DNA of 64,000 bases. Origin: Daphnia pulex (Eukaryota > Arthropoda > Branchiopoda > Diplostraca > Daphniidae). This document shows, piece after piece, positions 10,010-21,508 of this stretch (position 1 is the stretch's first letter; each line of letters opens with the position of its first letter). Made by a program: the position numbers and the translations under genes. The notes under the pieces are model-generated. The model did not search any database, was not told where the DNA came from, and saw nothing but the letters and a program-made list of their open reading frames with translations. Location of the stretch: assembly GCF_021134715.1 (NCBI RefSeq), contig NC_060026.1, positions 13,011,001 through 13,075,000 of the forward strand, in the 5' to 3' direction.

Positions 10010-12888
10010 GCTAAAGAGAGTGTTATGAGTTATTGCAGTAGTGTGGTGATAGGCCGATTATTGACGCTTACCTTTATCACTTGGGTGATGATTTAGTAAG
10101 GCATCTGATGTGGTGTGGTTGGTGTGGTAGTAGATGGGAAAATACCTTATCTCCGCACATTGGTATTCCACTACATGTGTGCTTCAAACATGAGTTTTAG
10201 GCTTTTGACAGCATGAGGATCTAATGGATGGAAAATGACTGAGCGCTAAGTCAACTTGTTGGGATGAAGATGACTGACAGTAGCTATGCATCTAAAATTT
10301 GAAGAAATAAGTTGGTAAAATAGAAAATAAGGAAACCAGGATAAGATAAACTTACATAAGAATTTGAAATCACAGGAATAGAAGTATAATTAGCAAACAA
10401 TTTGTTTCGCCCATTTCGTCTCGTTTGTCGTTTCATGACAGACGTAGGAACAACAAGTACGACAGTGGCGACATCTAGTAATGAGTTTTGAATCTTATGT
10501 TAGTTGCACAATCACAGTTGCTCATACATGACATTACACGTCGTAACTTTCATAAGTTACTTCAAAACAAATTTAAAAATTAAACAACGGAGATCGGATA
10601 ATGAGTTAACTGTTTTTAAGTAATTGATCACACAATCTTTAGCTAATGATTCTTACTGCATTCTTGACTAAATGTTTTCAGATAATTTCAGCCGAAGTTT
10701 TCGTGTAGCTGTAGCCTACCTGACAGGTGCTCGCGGGTGCTCGTAACAGCAGAAATAAAATGGTCTAATCCAATCCAATAGTGCATACAAGCTCCGAAGC
10801 TCGCAAGCTATGTCTTCTGAAGCTAAATAATTTCTGCTTCAAGGTATTTCATCATATTATGTTGCAAAAATTTAATCAACTGTGTTCTTTAAGGTTTAAA
10901 ATGTTCACGTTAAATTTTCCCTGTCAAGTTTTTGAATCTTCAAGATGTTGATGCCTTCGCCAGATCCAATTCTTAAGTGCTATCGATTTTACAGACAACA
11001 GCAACAAAATGTTGTTACTCAAGATTTTGTGGTGATCACCACTTAGTTCTAATTTAGGACAATGTAAGATTTGAGGTATTGCTTTCTGTCACTACAATAT
11101 GGTTTGAAAATTATACCTAAATGGTAAATGTACTTTTCTTTCAGGTTAATCCCTCTGCTGTTATAGTTGTTTGGAAACTGACAAGAGATTGCTGGAATTG
11201 AAAACTGGTATAATTTGTGTAGACATAGATAAATTACAAGTGCATATCTGGGCTCCCTTTTCTGTGACCCCAGCTCCCTAACGGGCATCAAGACCGTGTC
11301 TTCCCAATCCTCTCAGCTCAGCTTGACCGACGGGTTTGAAGTCGAATCTTATTGAGTGTAGGTATACGAGAATAGAAAAACACGTTTTCTAAAAACAACG
11401 AAAAAACGTGTTCCGTCAAGGATATCAGAACAGGGTAAGGCCAGCATCTGAGAGTTATTCATTGTTGTTTTCACATCTCCCAATTCTCTAAGACATATAT
11501 TGTGACATGTCTTCTTTTCATTTTCGAAAGCCCCCAACACCAAAAGCTTGACTTGCTATTAGAAGTTTCTTTTTCCAATAGCTTTGTTTCATCAACCAGC
11601 ATTTCACTCGCCCCTTGATTCAGTTGCTATATCCCATGGATCATAAAAGTTTTACTACAATTGTTTTTTTAATTGGATAATATGTAAAGTAAAAAAATTG
11701 TTGTTTACTGTTCGATGCCATTTTCAATAATTGAAGATTTCGTCTGTTAAAGAAATATCCACACCCCCGTCTTCAGTCTAGACCGCTAATCAAAGGTAAT
11801 CTCAATTCTTGATGCTCGCGAGACGTCGGAAAACCTCGTGTGTTACTGGGTCTGTGAAAAACTGTGACGACGCTGCTCCAATGAATACTGAGCAAGAAGC
11901 CATGGAAAATCCTGCGCCAATTATTTCCCGGTTTCACTATTATGTATTAAATTCCATCAACAAAGAGAAATAAAGCCAGACAGAGACTATCTTATTGTTC
12001 TTCACTTGGAGAACCAGCGCCAGTCGGAGTAAGGAGCTTTGTAGCGTTCCGTCGCCGAATCAGCCTCGGCAGTAACCATCTTCCGCGTATGGCACCAATT
12101 CTGATAGGAAAGCGGCAGAAATCCGCTCCCTAAAGTCAGGTGAATAGTTAATATAATTAATAATTAAACGTTCGATTGAAACTGAGTTGGCTTCCACCTT
12201 CCAGGTAGAACTTTTCACTAGCTAATTGCCCACTTCCGTGCTGACAAAATCAAACAATATCTCCAGGTTGTAAAGTTAAACTCAATGCAATCAGCTGCCC
12301 CAATATATTGTTAATATTTGTTTCAGTTAGATGACCAGATTATTGAATAAGTGGTATTGGATTCAGTACTTTTGTTTTGCATGGCCACTGTGTGTATGAC
12401 ATTTTGGGTTTAAAAAGCCTAACTTAACACACCCTAATAGAAATCCTCAATAATAGTCAATCCCTGTTGCAGACTCATATAAGAACAAAATATTTGGATA
12501 GCCACGGGGATTTTGTTTCCGGTTGTTTCCGGTTGTTTCACTTTCGGTTGCAAGGTTTGTTCGCAAGGTTAACGTACGCATTGATTTTCTGGTACAGGCA
12601 ACCTTCTAGGCTTCTAGCGATGGGTGGTGGGTTGATCAAGTGGGTAGGAAGTCGCAGTTTTGGCTGGGAGGTTTCGTTTTCCTCAGGCGCTGGCGGGAGT
12701 GACCGTGAATATTATTTTGCTGAGCACGAACGAGAAAAAAATAAGAGCTTCTTGGCGGTTAAGCCCATCGCATCACAAAACCTTCGTGGCAATAGATTTC
12801 ACCTTCAATTTATAACGTCACATCTTCAGCTACTGTTGCTGAAGCACACCAAAAGATCGGCGTTCTATTTCAAAGGTAATAAACACGG
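10010..12888. other. Intergenic, no confident gene
   Basis: Mostly AT-rich DNA without a recognisable protein. A possible lone minus-strand terminal exon at about 12009-12103 reads MVTAEADSATERYKAPYSD and then WRWFSK and a stop, after a CTATCAG acceptor, but no partner exon was found. An open frame at 12467-12934 (+) overlaps the C1q gene 1 promoter and has no recognisable domain. Confidence 0.4.
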
Positions 12889-12895
12889 TATAAAA
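12889..12895 (+). promoter_or_regulatory. TATA box of C1q gene 1
   Basis: TATAAAA about 80 bp before the start codon at 12970, a plausible spacing for a short 5' UTR. No clear initiator motif was picked out. Confidence 0.5.
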
Positions 12896-12969
12896 CAAAT
12901 AATTCTAAATGTTTACATAACTATTATTGGCTAAAAATCATGATTGGAAAATTTTGATGGCAATTACAG

Positions 12970-15270
12970 ATGAGGATTTTGTTGTCATGGCAACTGGTGA
13001 TTGTGTTGGCTCTTTTTCTGTTCGGCTTTGCTTCTTCAGAATTAGAATCGCCAGACGATCGTGTAACTGATCCCATCCCAACCTCAATTGACTCTCGAAC
13101 CGCTTCAACGAAAAAACCGGCGCCGACTAAAATGTTTTCCATGCAGCACGAGTCCTTCTGTATCAACATTTACGAAAGTCAAGAAATTAGTAACAAGAAA
13201 AAAGAATATTTCCACTCGCCGATCACTCTCCTAGAGCACACCAATGTTACTCCTCTTCAAAATAAGCTCCAAGTCCGTTTTCACATTTCAAATTCAGAAG
13301 TCCTCAACAAAGTGTTAGAACGCCTCAACCTCAAGCTGCAGCTCAGTAAAAAAATCGAGCTCAATCAAGTGAAAGTCCTCCCTTACGACAGCGTCAGGCT
13401 GACCAGCAAAGTACAATCTCCTGATTTCTCATTGATTGATGAGTGGATTCTGTATGACAATCCACTTAGATTTTCCTTGATCTGCCCGACACGAGAAGAT
13501 TGCAATCGAGTGAGGAATCAAATACTTGATAACCCCAAAAAATTTGATCATTTACGACTTGAATTTAAGTCTCAATTTAACGACGGTATGCTGATTTGAA
13601 AGAAATTTGATTTAAAACAAACAAAAAAAAATATTTAATTTTACTTTTGCATTTTTAGATATTTGTTCCATTGGTAGTCATGAAACATCTCAAACAGTCA
13701 ACAACAACGGTATTTAAATAGATTAATTATCTAATTTACGAATAAAATGGCATAATAGGATTTAATGAAAAACAATCAAAACATTTCAAGATTTATTCAT
13801 TAATCTTCGAGACCAATTTGAGGCACAAGTGACCAGCATTAAGGAAGGTAGAATACATAAAAATGAATTGATTATTCGCTATGAATTAAGCTTATCAACT
13901 GTTGAAACTAAAAGGTTTATCGGATAAAATCCAAAACATGGAAAGAAATCTTGCAGGTAATTTTTGTTATCATTGGAAGAGATATTTTTCCCACGTAAAA
14001 TTCTAAATTGTTTTTAATTCAACAACGGGACTTTTTATATGATAATATTTGATGATTGTCAAGTTCAAGTCAGATTTTTTAACCTAATAGTAAATTAAAA
14101 ATTTAATTGGTTTGCAGAGACACGAAATAAATTGGAAAGCACTGAAGCAAAACTAAACGCAGCTAGCGAGTTGATTAACAACGTCAATGATCTGACTACC
14201 AAATTAAATGGCAAAATTACAAAATTTGAATTTTTTTTTCTATCTAAATAATGTAGATTTAAAGTTTTATTAATTGTGTTTTCTGTGATCTGTAGCAAGT
14301 TTGGAAAGAATCGTTCAAGACCAAAAAGCCGTAGAAGACAGTCTGAGAAAAGAACTGGGAGGTAGGCCTACAATTTATTTTAAAAAAACGTGAAACCCCT
14401 TTCTAACCTAATGAAACGGTTCAGCAACCTCAGCAAATTTCGACTCAACGAAAATGAAGCAGGATTTGGGAAACGCAATTGATGCCGTTGCTGAGTTGAC
14501 AAAACAATTAAATGGTAAAATTTTGTGAAGTTTGTTTACAATACGACAATTATAGAATAATTTGAATTTTGTTTCAATAACAGCCCGAACGAATGAAATA
14601 GTTGACATTGGTAAAATGCCAACTTCATGTTCGGATCTGCAGCGAATTGGACATAAACTGAACGGATTTTTTATGGTGAAAAGTGTGAGGAAGATGGAAA
14701 CAGTTTACTGCAACTTTTATCCTAATAACAATTGTACGACAAGTTTTTTTTTTTTTTAATTCATTATTGATTGTCTAAATTGTCTTTTGATTTGCAGATA
14801 TACAAAAATGGATCGGGTACGCCGATGTCAAATCGGAGCCCGTTTATTTCTTCGTCAAGAGTAGTTCCAAGTTCGACACTATCAACAGCCCGATTCAGTT
14901 CAAAATGCAGCGGGAGAACGAGGGAAATGCCTTTAGTTTGGAAACAGGGATATTTACGGCACCACGACCGGGAATTTATTTCTTCTCTTTCATAGGACTG
15001 GCGGATTTTCTAACTTCTTCATCTAAAGTTTTGCTAGGAGTTAGCCTTCAATTGAACAGGGATTTCAAGAGGGATTCAGTGGGAATGGCTTATGTTGACG
15101 ATTTAAACACCACTGATCGAAAAAATACAGTGACCATTCAGTCTACGCTGAAATTAAAAAAAAACGATCAAGTCTGGGTGGAGATTACGTTCATGGAATC
15201 GTCAAGTCTATTTGCCACCTATTTTACCGGTTTTCTGCTGGAGGAGGAACTTTCCCCATTTCTAAATTGA
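12970..15270 (+). CDS. Secreted coiled-coil / C1q-domain protein, gene 1
   Basis: Predicted secreted C1q-like protein of about 545 aa. Exons: 12970-13585, 13659-13709, 13791-13847, 13915-13956, 14118-14210, 14296-14361, 14425-14514, 14584-14733 and 14798-15270; the frame closes throughout. Residues 1-24 are a signal peptide (ILLSWQLVIVLALFLFGF). Residues about 50-205 form an N-terminal region shared with gene 2 (YFHSPITLLEH, LTSKVQSPDF, PKKFDHLRLEF). Exons 3-7 encode a charged helical, probably coiled-coil stalk that would drive oligomerisation. Exons 8-9 hold KMPTSCSDLQRIGHKLNGFF and the C1q domain (GNAFSLETGIFTAPRPGIYF, NDQVWVEI, YFTGFLLEE). C1q heads act as extracellular recognition modules; the ligand is unknown. 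The intron after 14210 starts with GC rather than GT. AATAAA lies at 15484. Confidence 0.88.
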
Positions 15271-15489
15271 GTGTTGAATTGTTGATCATCCGACATGCAC
15301 AAAGCGATCATCGACTGTCAGAGGACAGGAAAACGAATTTTTCATTGGACTATATACAATAGGGAATGGAAGGAATATGATGAATTTTCCATTTGATTAA
15401 TAGATGGAAATTTCGCTTGAAAATTTGACTGCTTATGCAAATGGCCTAACTGAATACAATAGATTAACAACGTTTCTATCTGAAATAAA

Positions 15490-15956
15490 ACATGAAGATG
15501 CGATAAGTAAAAAACTGGCTTTGATAGCCAGATTTCTTTTTTTAATTCTGAAAGTTCAGTCAGAGAAGACCAGACTGGTTTGAGGACTGGATAAATATGT
15601 TACGAGTTTGGTGATTGGCTTATAGTAAGAAAGAAAACCCCAATTCTAATTCCTCAACAACAAACCAAGATAAAAACCGGCATAACGTATTCAGCACAGA
15701 ATTTACTCATCTCACGCATAGTAACAACGCCACCTAATAGTAATAGCACGAACTTTTTATTTTATGGTTATTCGGGATAGCTTTTACGGTAAAAATCCGA
15801 ATGTTCTGCTTCGAATCGCATAAATCAACGCCAGGAATATCAAATGACACTCCTGCTTGATCACCCACTGGACTTTAATCGCACGAACCCATACTTGCAT
15901 ATGCAAAGCCAAGACTGAAAAACTCAGATTCGAAAAAGCCTTCCCTCATATTTCTG
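15490..15956. other. Intergenic between the two C1q genes
   Basis: No exon recognised; ends at the TATA box of gene 2. Confidence 0.5.
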
Positions 15957-15993
15957 TATAAATACGCAGTAATTTGTGCGTGGATATTCAGTT
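15957..15993 (+). promoter_or_regulatory. Core promoter of C1q gene 2: TATA box plus initiator
   Basis: TATAAATA at 15957-15964 and an initiator TCAGTT at 15988-15993. The initiator A at 15990 is 33 bp from the TATA start, the usual arthropod spacing. Transcription would start about 200 bp before the ATG at 16192, with a possible intron in the leader. Confidence 0.72.
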
Positions 15994-16191
15994 CGGAATA
16001 TGCGTCAACAGTCTTGTCTTAGATAACTAATACCAAGTTCTCGTATATTTTCATCTTAAGTAAGTTCGGCCTATTACTTGATCTATATATGTTTTAGAAA
16101 ATTGGTTCAAACATTCCCTCCTTTTAATTCAATTGCAATTAAAAATCAACTATCTTTTTCCCCCACAATTTTTACAAAGCTTTAATTGAAA

Positions 16192-19100
16192 ATGGCAACG
16201 ATTCCGGTGAGGTCCATACTCGCCATCTTTTGGGTTTTTGTCGTTTGTTGTAACTGCCAATCAATTGACCCCGATGCTTCCTCTTCTTGGGCGAAACTCC
16301 AAATCTCACCGGACACGTTAGGTTCCATGGAGTACGGCAACTTTCTCATTGAAATTTACGAACACGCCAATAACCATAAAGCATCGACGACCGCCAGCCA
16401 GAAAAAATACTTCTACTCTCCCCTCGCGCTATTGGACCACAAAAGTGCCGTTAGTATATACAACAACGTTACGAAGCAACCAGAGATGAGATTTCGTGGA
16501 ACGCCAAAGTCCAAAATGAAGTGGTCAAACATTTAAACAAATCTATCGGTCAAGAAATACAATCCGATAAAGTGAGAGTCATTCCCTTGGAGAAGGTCAT
16601 TCTCACGAGCAAAAGAGTAAAGACCCACAGCAGATTATTCGCTATCGCCAGTGTGGACGAATTATGACAAGAGCACAACCCTGAGGCTTTCTCTGTCGTG
16701 TTCTGAGCAGAAAGTCTGCGACGATCTGGCTAACGAAATGCGATCCAATCCCGAACAATTCGACCACTTAAAACTCCTCTACAGTTTGTCATCACAGACG
16801 TCGCAAACCAAACAGACGACCATCAGCATCGACAGCATCACTTCCGGTGAAATGGTTACTGCTCTTTTACAGAAATTTGGAGACAAAAAAGAAATTTTTC
16901 TGACGGCCAACGACGAGAAGAAAATGCTGACGGAAATGGCCACCAAATTCCGAATGGACACATTCGACGACTCTGAGGTCGAGTCTCCTGACACGGAATC
17001 GCAAATTTTAAATATTTTCAAAGATTTGCTGGCCACGTCTAGGGCGACCATCAAAGATCAAAGCGACAAAATGTGGAACTCTGTTTTCTGGAATGAGGAC
17101 AATTACCGGCCGGACAAAACGACGAAAACTTTAAATGAAATCATAAACAAACTGGACAAGGAAACTCAAAAGAAACTGGCGGATATGTTTCAAAAAGCGG
17201 AGAAGCAATCGGAAATAACAGAAAAATTAACTTCGACTAATAAAGACGCGGAGAAAAGACGAGAGGAACAAACTCGTCACGAAAATCAATCGAAAGATAC
17301 AAATGAAAAGGAAATGAGAAGATCACAAGCCACGGATCGAGAACAATCTAGTCGCAATCAAACTCGCAATGACAAATCTAAAATCAACAAAGTTGACACG
17401 GAAGTCACTGCCAGTGGGTTGGGTGTTAGTTTAGGCGCCAAAGTCGAAGTAGAAAATACTAACACGCACAACACCGAACAACAAAACGAGAATACTGAAA
17501 ACGTAAAAAGAAGTTCGGATGAACATAAAAGAAATTTCAAGAATAATGAAAAAATCCAACACAATTACGACTCAAACAGTTGGGCTGACGTGGACAGAAT
17601 CAGTTCAACAATTTCAGGGAAAATGGCAATCGATTCAGACAGATCCCGTCGAGTCGAAATATTGAAAGAAGACGTGGAAAAGTTATTGCAAGAAAGTAGA
17701 AACCACGTGGAATGGGACGGAGAAAAATTTGTGCCCAAACCCATGCAACTGAGTAGAATCAATTTGGGCAAATTTCGTGATTCTCAATCCTTTCAGGATC
17801 GCAACGTCCGTGTCCGTTACACGAACGCGGAACTGTCGGCTCCAATCAAATTTACAGACAACACTAAATTGGCTGTCACTGACGAATGGAACAATTTAAA
17901 GGACGAACTCAAAGGTTTTTAAAAATTTCTTAGATTACAATGAAATATTTTTACTTTAATCCTAAATAAATTGCAGACCTTAGAGAACTTTTGGTGAAAA
18001 CTAAAACCGAAATGGAAAAAACAAAGGCCCAATTAATTAAAGGCACCAATGATTTATCAAAAAAATTAAATGGTATTTGATTATTATTACTCATTCACTC
18101 GTCATCACGTATAGATTTAAGTTCGACATCTTCTCAATTCTTTTTGCAACTGAAAAATAATTTATATCAGATTAATTGTTTTCTGCGATTGTGTAGCAAA
18201 TTCGCAACGATTTGCTTACGTAATAAAACCGGGAATAAAACCAGCTAAACAGCCGAAAACAGTCTGAGAAAAGAATTGAGAGTATAATTTACATTTAAAA
18301 AATCTGAAATCATTTAAATTTTAAACATATTCGAATGAAATTATTCAGATACTTCACGTAAACTGGAAACAACAACAACAAATTTGGCCTCGGCGAGAAC
18401 GGAATTGAGCAGCACAAGGTCCGCCGTTGCGGATTTGATTAAAAAATTAAATGGTGCTGAATTAGATCGCTTTATCAATTTACCTATACAGGAATAAAAT
18501 TGTTTAATTTCTATTCAACAGCCCGAACGAGTGAGATGGTTGACATTGGTCAAATGCCAACCTCGTGTGCGGATCTGCAGCGGATGGGTCAAAAAATCAG
18601 CGGATTCTTTTTGGTAAAAGGAGCGAAAAAGATGGAAGCGCTATACTGCAATTTTTATTCTAATCAAAATGGTACGCAATCTTTGCCTGTATGGTATATC
18701 ATATGGCCACGTTTGCCGGTTATTAATTGCCTAATTCCGCCTAATTCTTTTAATTGCAGACAAACAAAAATGGATCGGATACGCCGACGTGAAATCAGCG
18801 CCCGTCCATTTCTACGTCCAGAGAAATTCTTCGTTCGATACAACTAACACTCCGATTTCGTTCAGTTCGGCGCGGGTAAACGAGGGAAATGCTATGAGTT
18901 TGCCAACGGGGAAATTCACGACACCGCGTACGGGAACTTATTTCTTTTTCTTCACCGGAGTGGCGACATTTCCAGTTTCGGCAGGTCACGTTCAACTTGG
19001 ACTTTATCTGAACGGTGGTCAAATCGGTAAGGGCGTGATTGAAAAGTCAAACGTCCTTCTTCGTCAGTGGAGTCTGTTGTCTCTCCAGTCAACGCTGTAC

Positions 19101-19232
19101 TTGACATCGGGGGATCGAGTCTGGGTGCAGATTGATAGCCTAGCATCAGGGGTGATTTTGTATGGCAACAGTGACCACCTGACTCATTTTACCGGTTTCA
19201 TGTTGGAGGAGGAAACTGTCACCTCCTTTTGA
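16192..19232 (+). CDS. Secreted coiled-coil / C1q-domain protein, gene 2 (two compensating frameshifts)
   Basis: Paralogue of gene 1. Exons 16192-17914, 17977-18072, 18349-18453, 18522-18671 and 18760-19232; the last two match gene 1 in length (150 and 473). The start at 16192 is chosen for its signal peptide (SILAIFWVFVVCCNCQ). The shared N-terminal region is followed by a long insert absent from gene 1: FDHLKLLYSLSSQTSQTKQT, a Lys/Glu/Asn-rich coiled segment, and VEWDGEKFVPKPMQLSRINL. The C1q head shows GNAMSLPTGKFTTPRTGTYF, DRVWVQI and HFTGFMLEEE. Relative to gene 1 there is a 1-nt loss near 16497 (stop follows at 16534) and a 1-nt gain near 16625 that restores the frame. The homologue of gene 1 exon 6 (18197-18281) is dead. 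Either a recent pseudogene or assembly indels; the rest is intact (about 848 aa). AATAAA at 19328. Confidence 0.78.
18197..18281 (+). pseudogene. Decayed exon of C1q gene 2
   Basis: Lies where gene 1 has its 66-nt exon 6 and keeps the acceptor (GTGTAG), the tail GAAAACAGTCTGAGAAAAGA and a GTATAA donor. It is 85 nt, is not a multiple of three and contains an in-frame stop, so including it would break the protein. Skipping it keeps the neighbouring phase-1 exons in frame. Confidence 0.65.
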
Positions 19233-19334
19233 GAATTTGTGTTGATAACGTGAAATGCACAAAATGGTTATCGACTGACGGCGCAGTCTGAGGATTATTC
19301 TTTATTCCTATCCTCGCAGACATGGGAAATAAAA

Positions 19335-20081
19335 ATCTAAAATTTGATTGTCAGATTTCTGAAAAGGATAGAAAGTTTTTGGAGTGTTTTCGATGACGAT
19401 CGCATTAGATGCGATCACCTGAACCGAAAAAATAACGAAGGTCGGATTGGAATGAAAAATTCACCATTGACAAGTCAACGCAAACAACAGACGCACACAA
19501 TCAATCTCTAGACAAGAAATGGTCTGTGGGTATGCCAGACAAGAAAACGTATTGCAAAATGATAGACAAACTTGCTTAACATTATGACTCATACAATGTA
19601 TCTGGAGCACGAAAGTGTTAAGAACATATATTATTTGTTTTAAACTCACTACTTTCAGAGAGGGGTGACGCGAAGATTAGTGTTGTGGTTTGACGACTGA
19701 ATACGATTTTGGGTTGATGATTGATGAGGCCATAAGGGGTGCATCCGCCATAGTTGATAGTTTCGTGGCTGCCGGAATTTTGATCGACATCTGGTATCTG
19801 GTCAACACTCAACAGGGATACGATTTTGGTGACTGGCAATTAAGATAAGAAAAGCCCAAAACAAGGAATACAGTTAAAATTTTACCTCAAACAGCAAAAA
19901 TTAATAAGAAATATGTCATCACATTCACAAGAAAACTTCAAGCACCTCATGCTACAAAAGTACAAGAAAAAGCTTCATGACTTCGTCTGCACAAGAAAAG
20001 CCATCTAGTGAGTAATAGCATCAACTATTATTTTTGAAATTATTTTTGCGCATGAGAACATTAAGGTGTACCACCTACCAC
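19335..20081. other. Intergenic, nothing recognised
   Basis: AT-rich sequence between C1q gene 2 and the palindromic element. No supported exon on either strand. Confidence 0.5.
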
Positions 20082-20088
20082 CTAATAC

Positions 20089-20772
20089 CACAGACTAAGA
20101 GGGTAAAGACTACGAACGGCTATAAACCCCTTGAAGCGATGCGCGTCCTATGCCGTATGGTGGCGCGTCGAGCACACTCTACCAAAGCCATTATTTTTCC
20201 TTTTTCCCTACTGATATGAGTCTTCACACACCGTAAATTTGTAAGTGAACCATTAACATTTCAATAGTGAATTTTTGTTTAAATAAAGCTTAGATATCCC
20301 CCATGTTGTGTGAATTTTTTCAAATTTCTATGTGATCTCTAGACACAATCTATAAATTCCTTTATTAAACCCCTTTTTTGCCCATTTTCAGGCCCAAGAA
20401 ACAGCGTTTCACGATTTTCAGGCCCATTTCAGAAAATCTTGAAACGCTGTTTCTTGGGCCTGAAAATGGGCAAAAAAGGGGTTTAATAAAGGAATTTATA
20501 GATTGTGTCTAGAGATCACATAGAAATTTGAAAAAATTCACACAACATGGGGGATATCTAAGCTTTATTTAAACAAAAATTCACTATTGAAATGTTAATG
20601 GTTCACTTACAAATTTACGGTGTGTGAAGACTCATATCAGTAGGGAAAAAGGAAAAATAATGGCTTTGGTAGAGTGTGCTCGACGCGCCACCATACGGTA
20701 TAGGACGAGCATCGCTTCAAGCATTCCTCTTAGCCCTATCCCCGATCGTAGTCTTTACCCTCTTAGTCTGTG
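20089..20772. mobile_element. Foldback element: 684-bp near-perfect palindrome
   Basis: Arms 20089-20411 and 20440-20772 are inverted copies around a 28-bp spacer. Reading both arms inward, about the inner 250 bp appear identical. Near the tips a short patch differs (ACGAACGGCTATAAACCCC against a longer diverged block). The tips begin CACAGACTAAGAGGG. CTAATAC flanks both sides (20082-20088 and 20773-20779), a likely 7-bp target-site duplication. No protein is encoded. This fits a foldback or long-inverted-repeat MITE; the superfamily is not assigned. A transcript across it would form a hairpin of more than 300 bp. Confidence 0.85.
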
Positions 20773-20779
20773 CTAATAC

Positions 20780-21508
20780 TTTCCACGATCTGATCATGAC
20801 CATCAATCTGTGATTATGATTTCCCATCTTTCCCCCATAATTATTTGGGACAACCTGCAACTATTTCAAGTTTGACAGCTGATTTCCGTAGCCAATATTT
20901 TCGCCCGTGAATATTCTTAGCCCTTTGTGTGTATATCTTTAGCATTTATAGCGAAGGCTGGCTTTATTTTTGCAATTTGATCAATTAACTTTAGCTCACA
21001 TTTTCTTAATCAACAATTTAGGCTGTTATGCTTTCCTCAATTTCTTACAATTTGGCCAAAAAAACACTGCTGATCAAAAGTTGAGTAAAATCTAAAATAA
21101 AACTGCTCAAATTCATGGTTTATTTTATTTACAAAATATGCGCAATCATCTACGAAACATGTTGCATGTAAAAACCTTGAAATACAGGTAAATTGGAAGA
21201 CAACTAATCATACATACACAGCACAGAGAAATCCCCGATGATGACATAAAACAAAAAACGAAGCACTAAAATTAATTCCGGAATTGGTTGCATTAGTTCC
21301 AATGTCCGTGTTTGGGCGGAATTGTTGGTATCAAAGACTTGATGTTTTGTTACTTGTTTCAAATTCTCACAATTTGGCTAAGAATTAAAGCAGCAAATAA
21401 GGCAGCTTAGACGTCATGGAATCATACCAAATTTGAAAACACGACTATGGAGTTTAACTTCCATACAGTATACAAATCAGAAGGAGAGATCATCGTCGTG
21501 GGTCTTTT
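20780..21508. other. Intergenic and bark 3' UTR
   Basis: No coding signal. On the minus strand an AATAAA (plus-strand TTTATT at 21119-21124) about 390 bp after the bark stop codon is a plausible polyadenylation signal for bark. Confidence 0.5.

Noticed and set aside
12467-12934. 155-codon plus-strand open frame
   Set aside because: It has no recognisable domain, runs over the TATA box of C1q gene 1, and its composition matches noncoding sequence.
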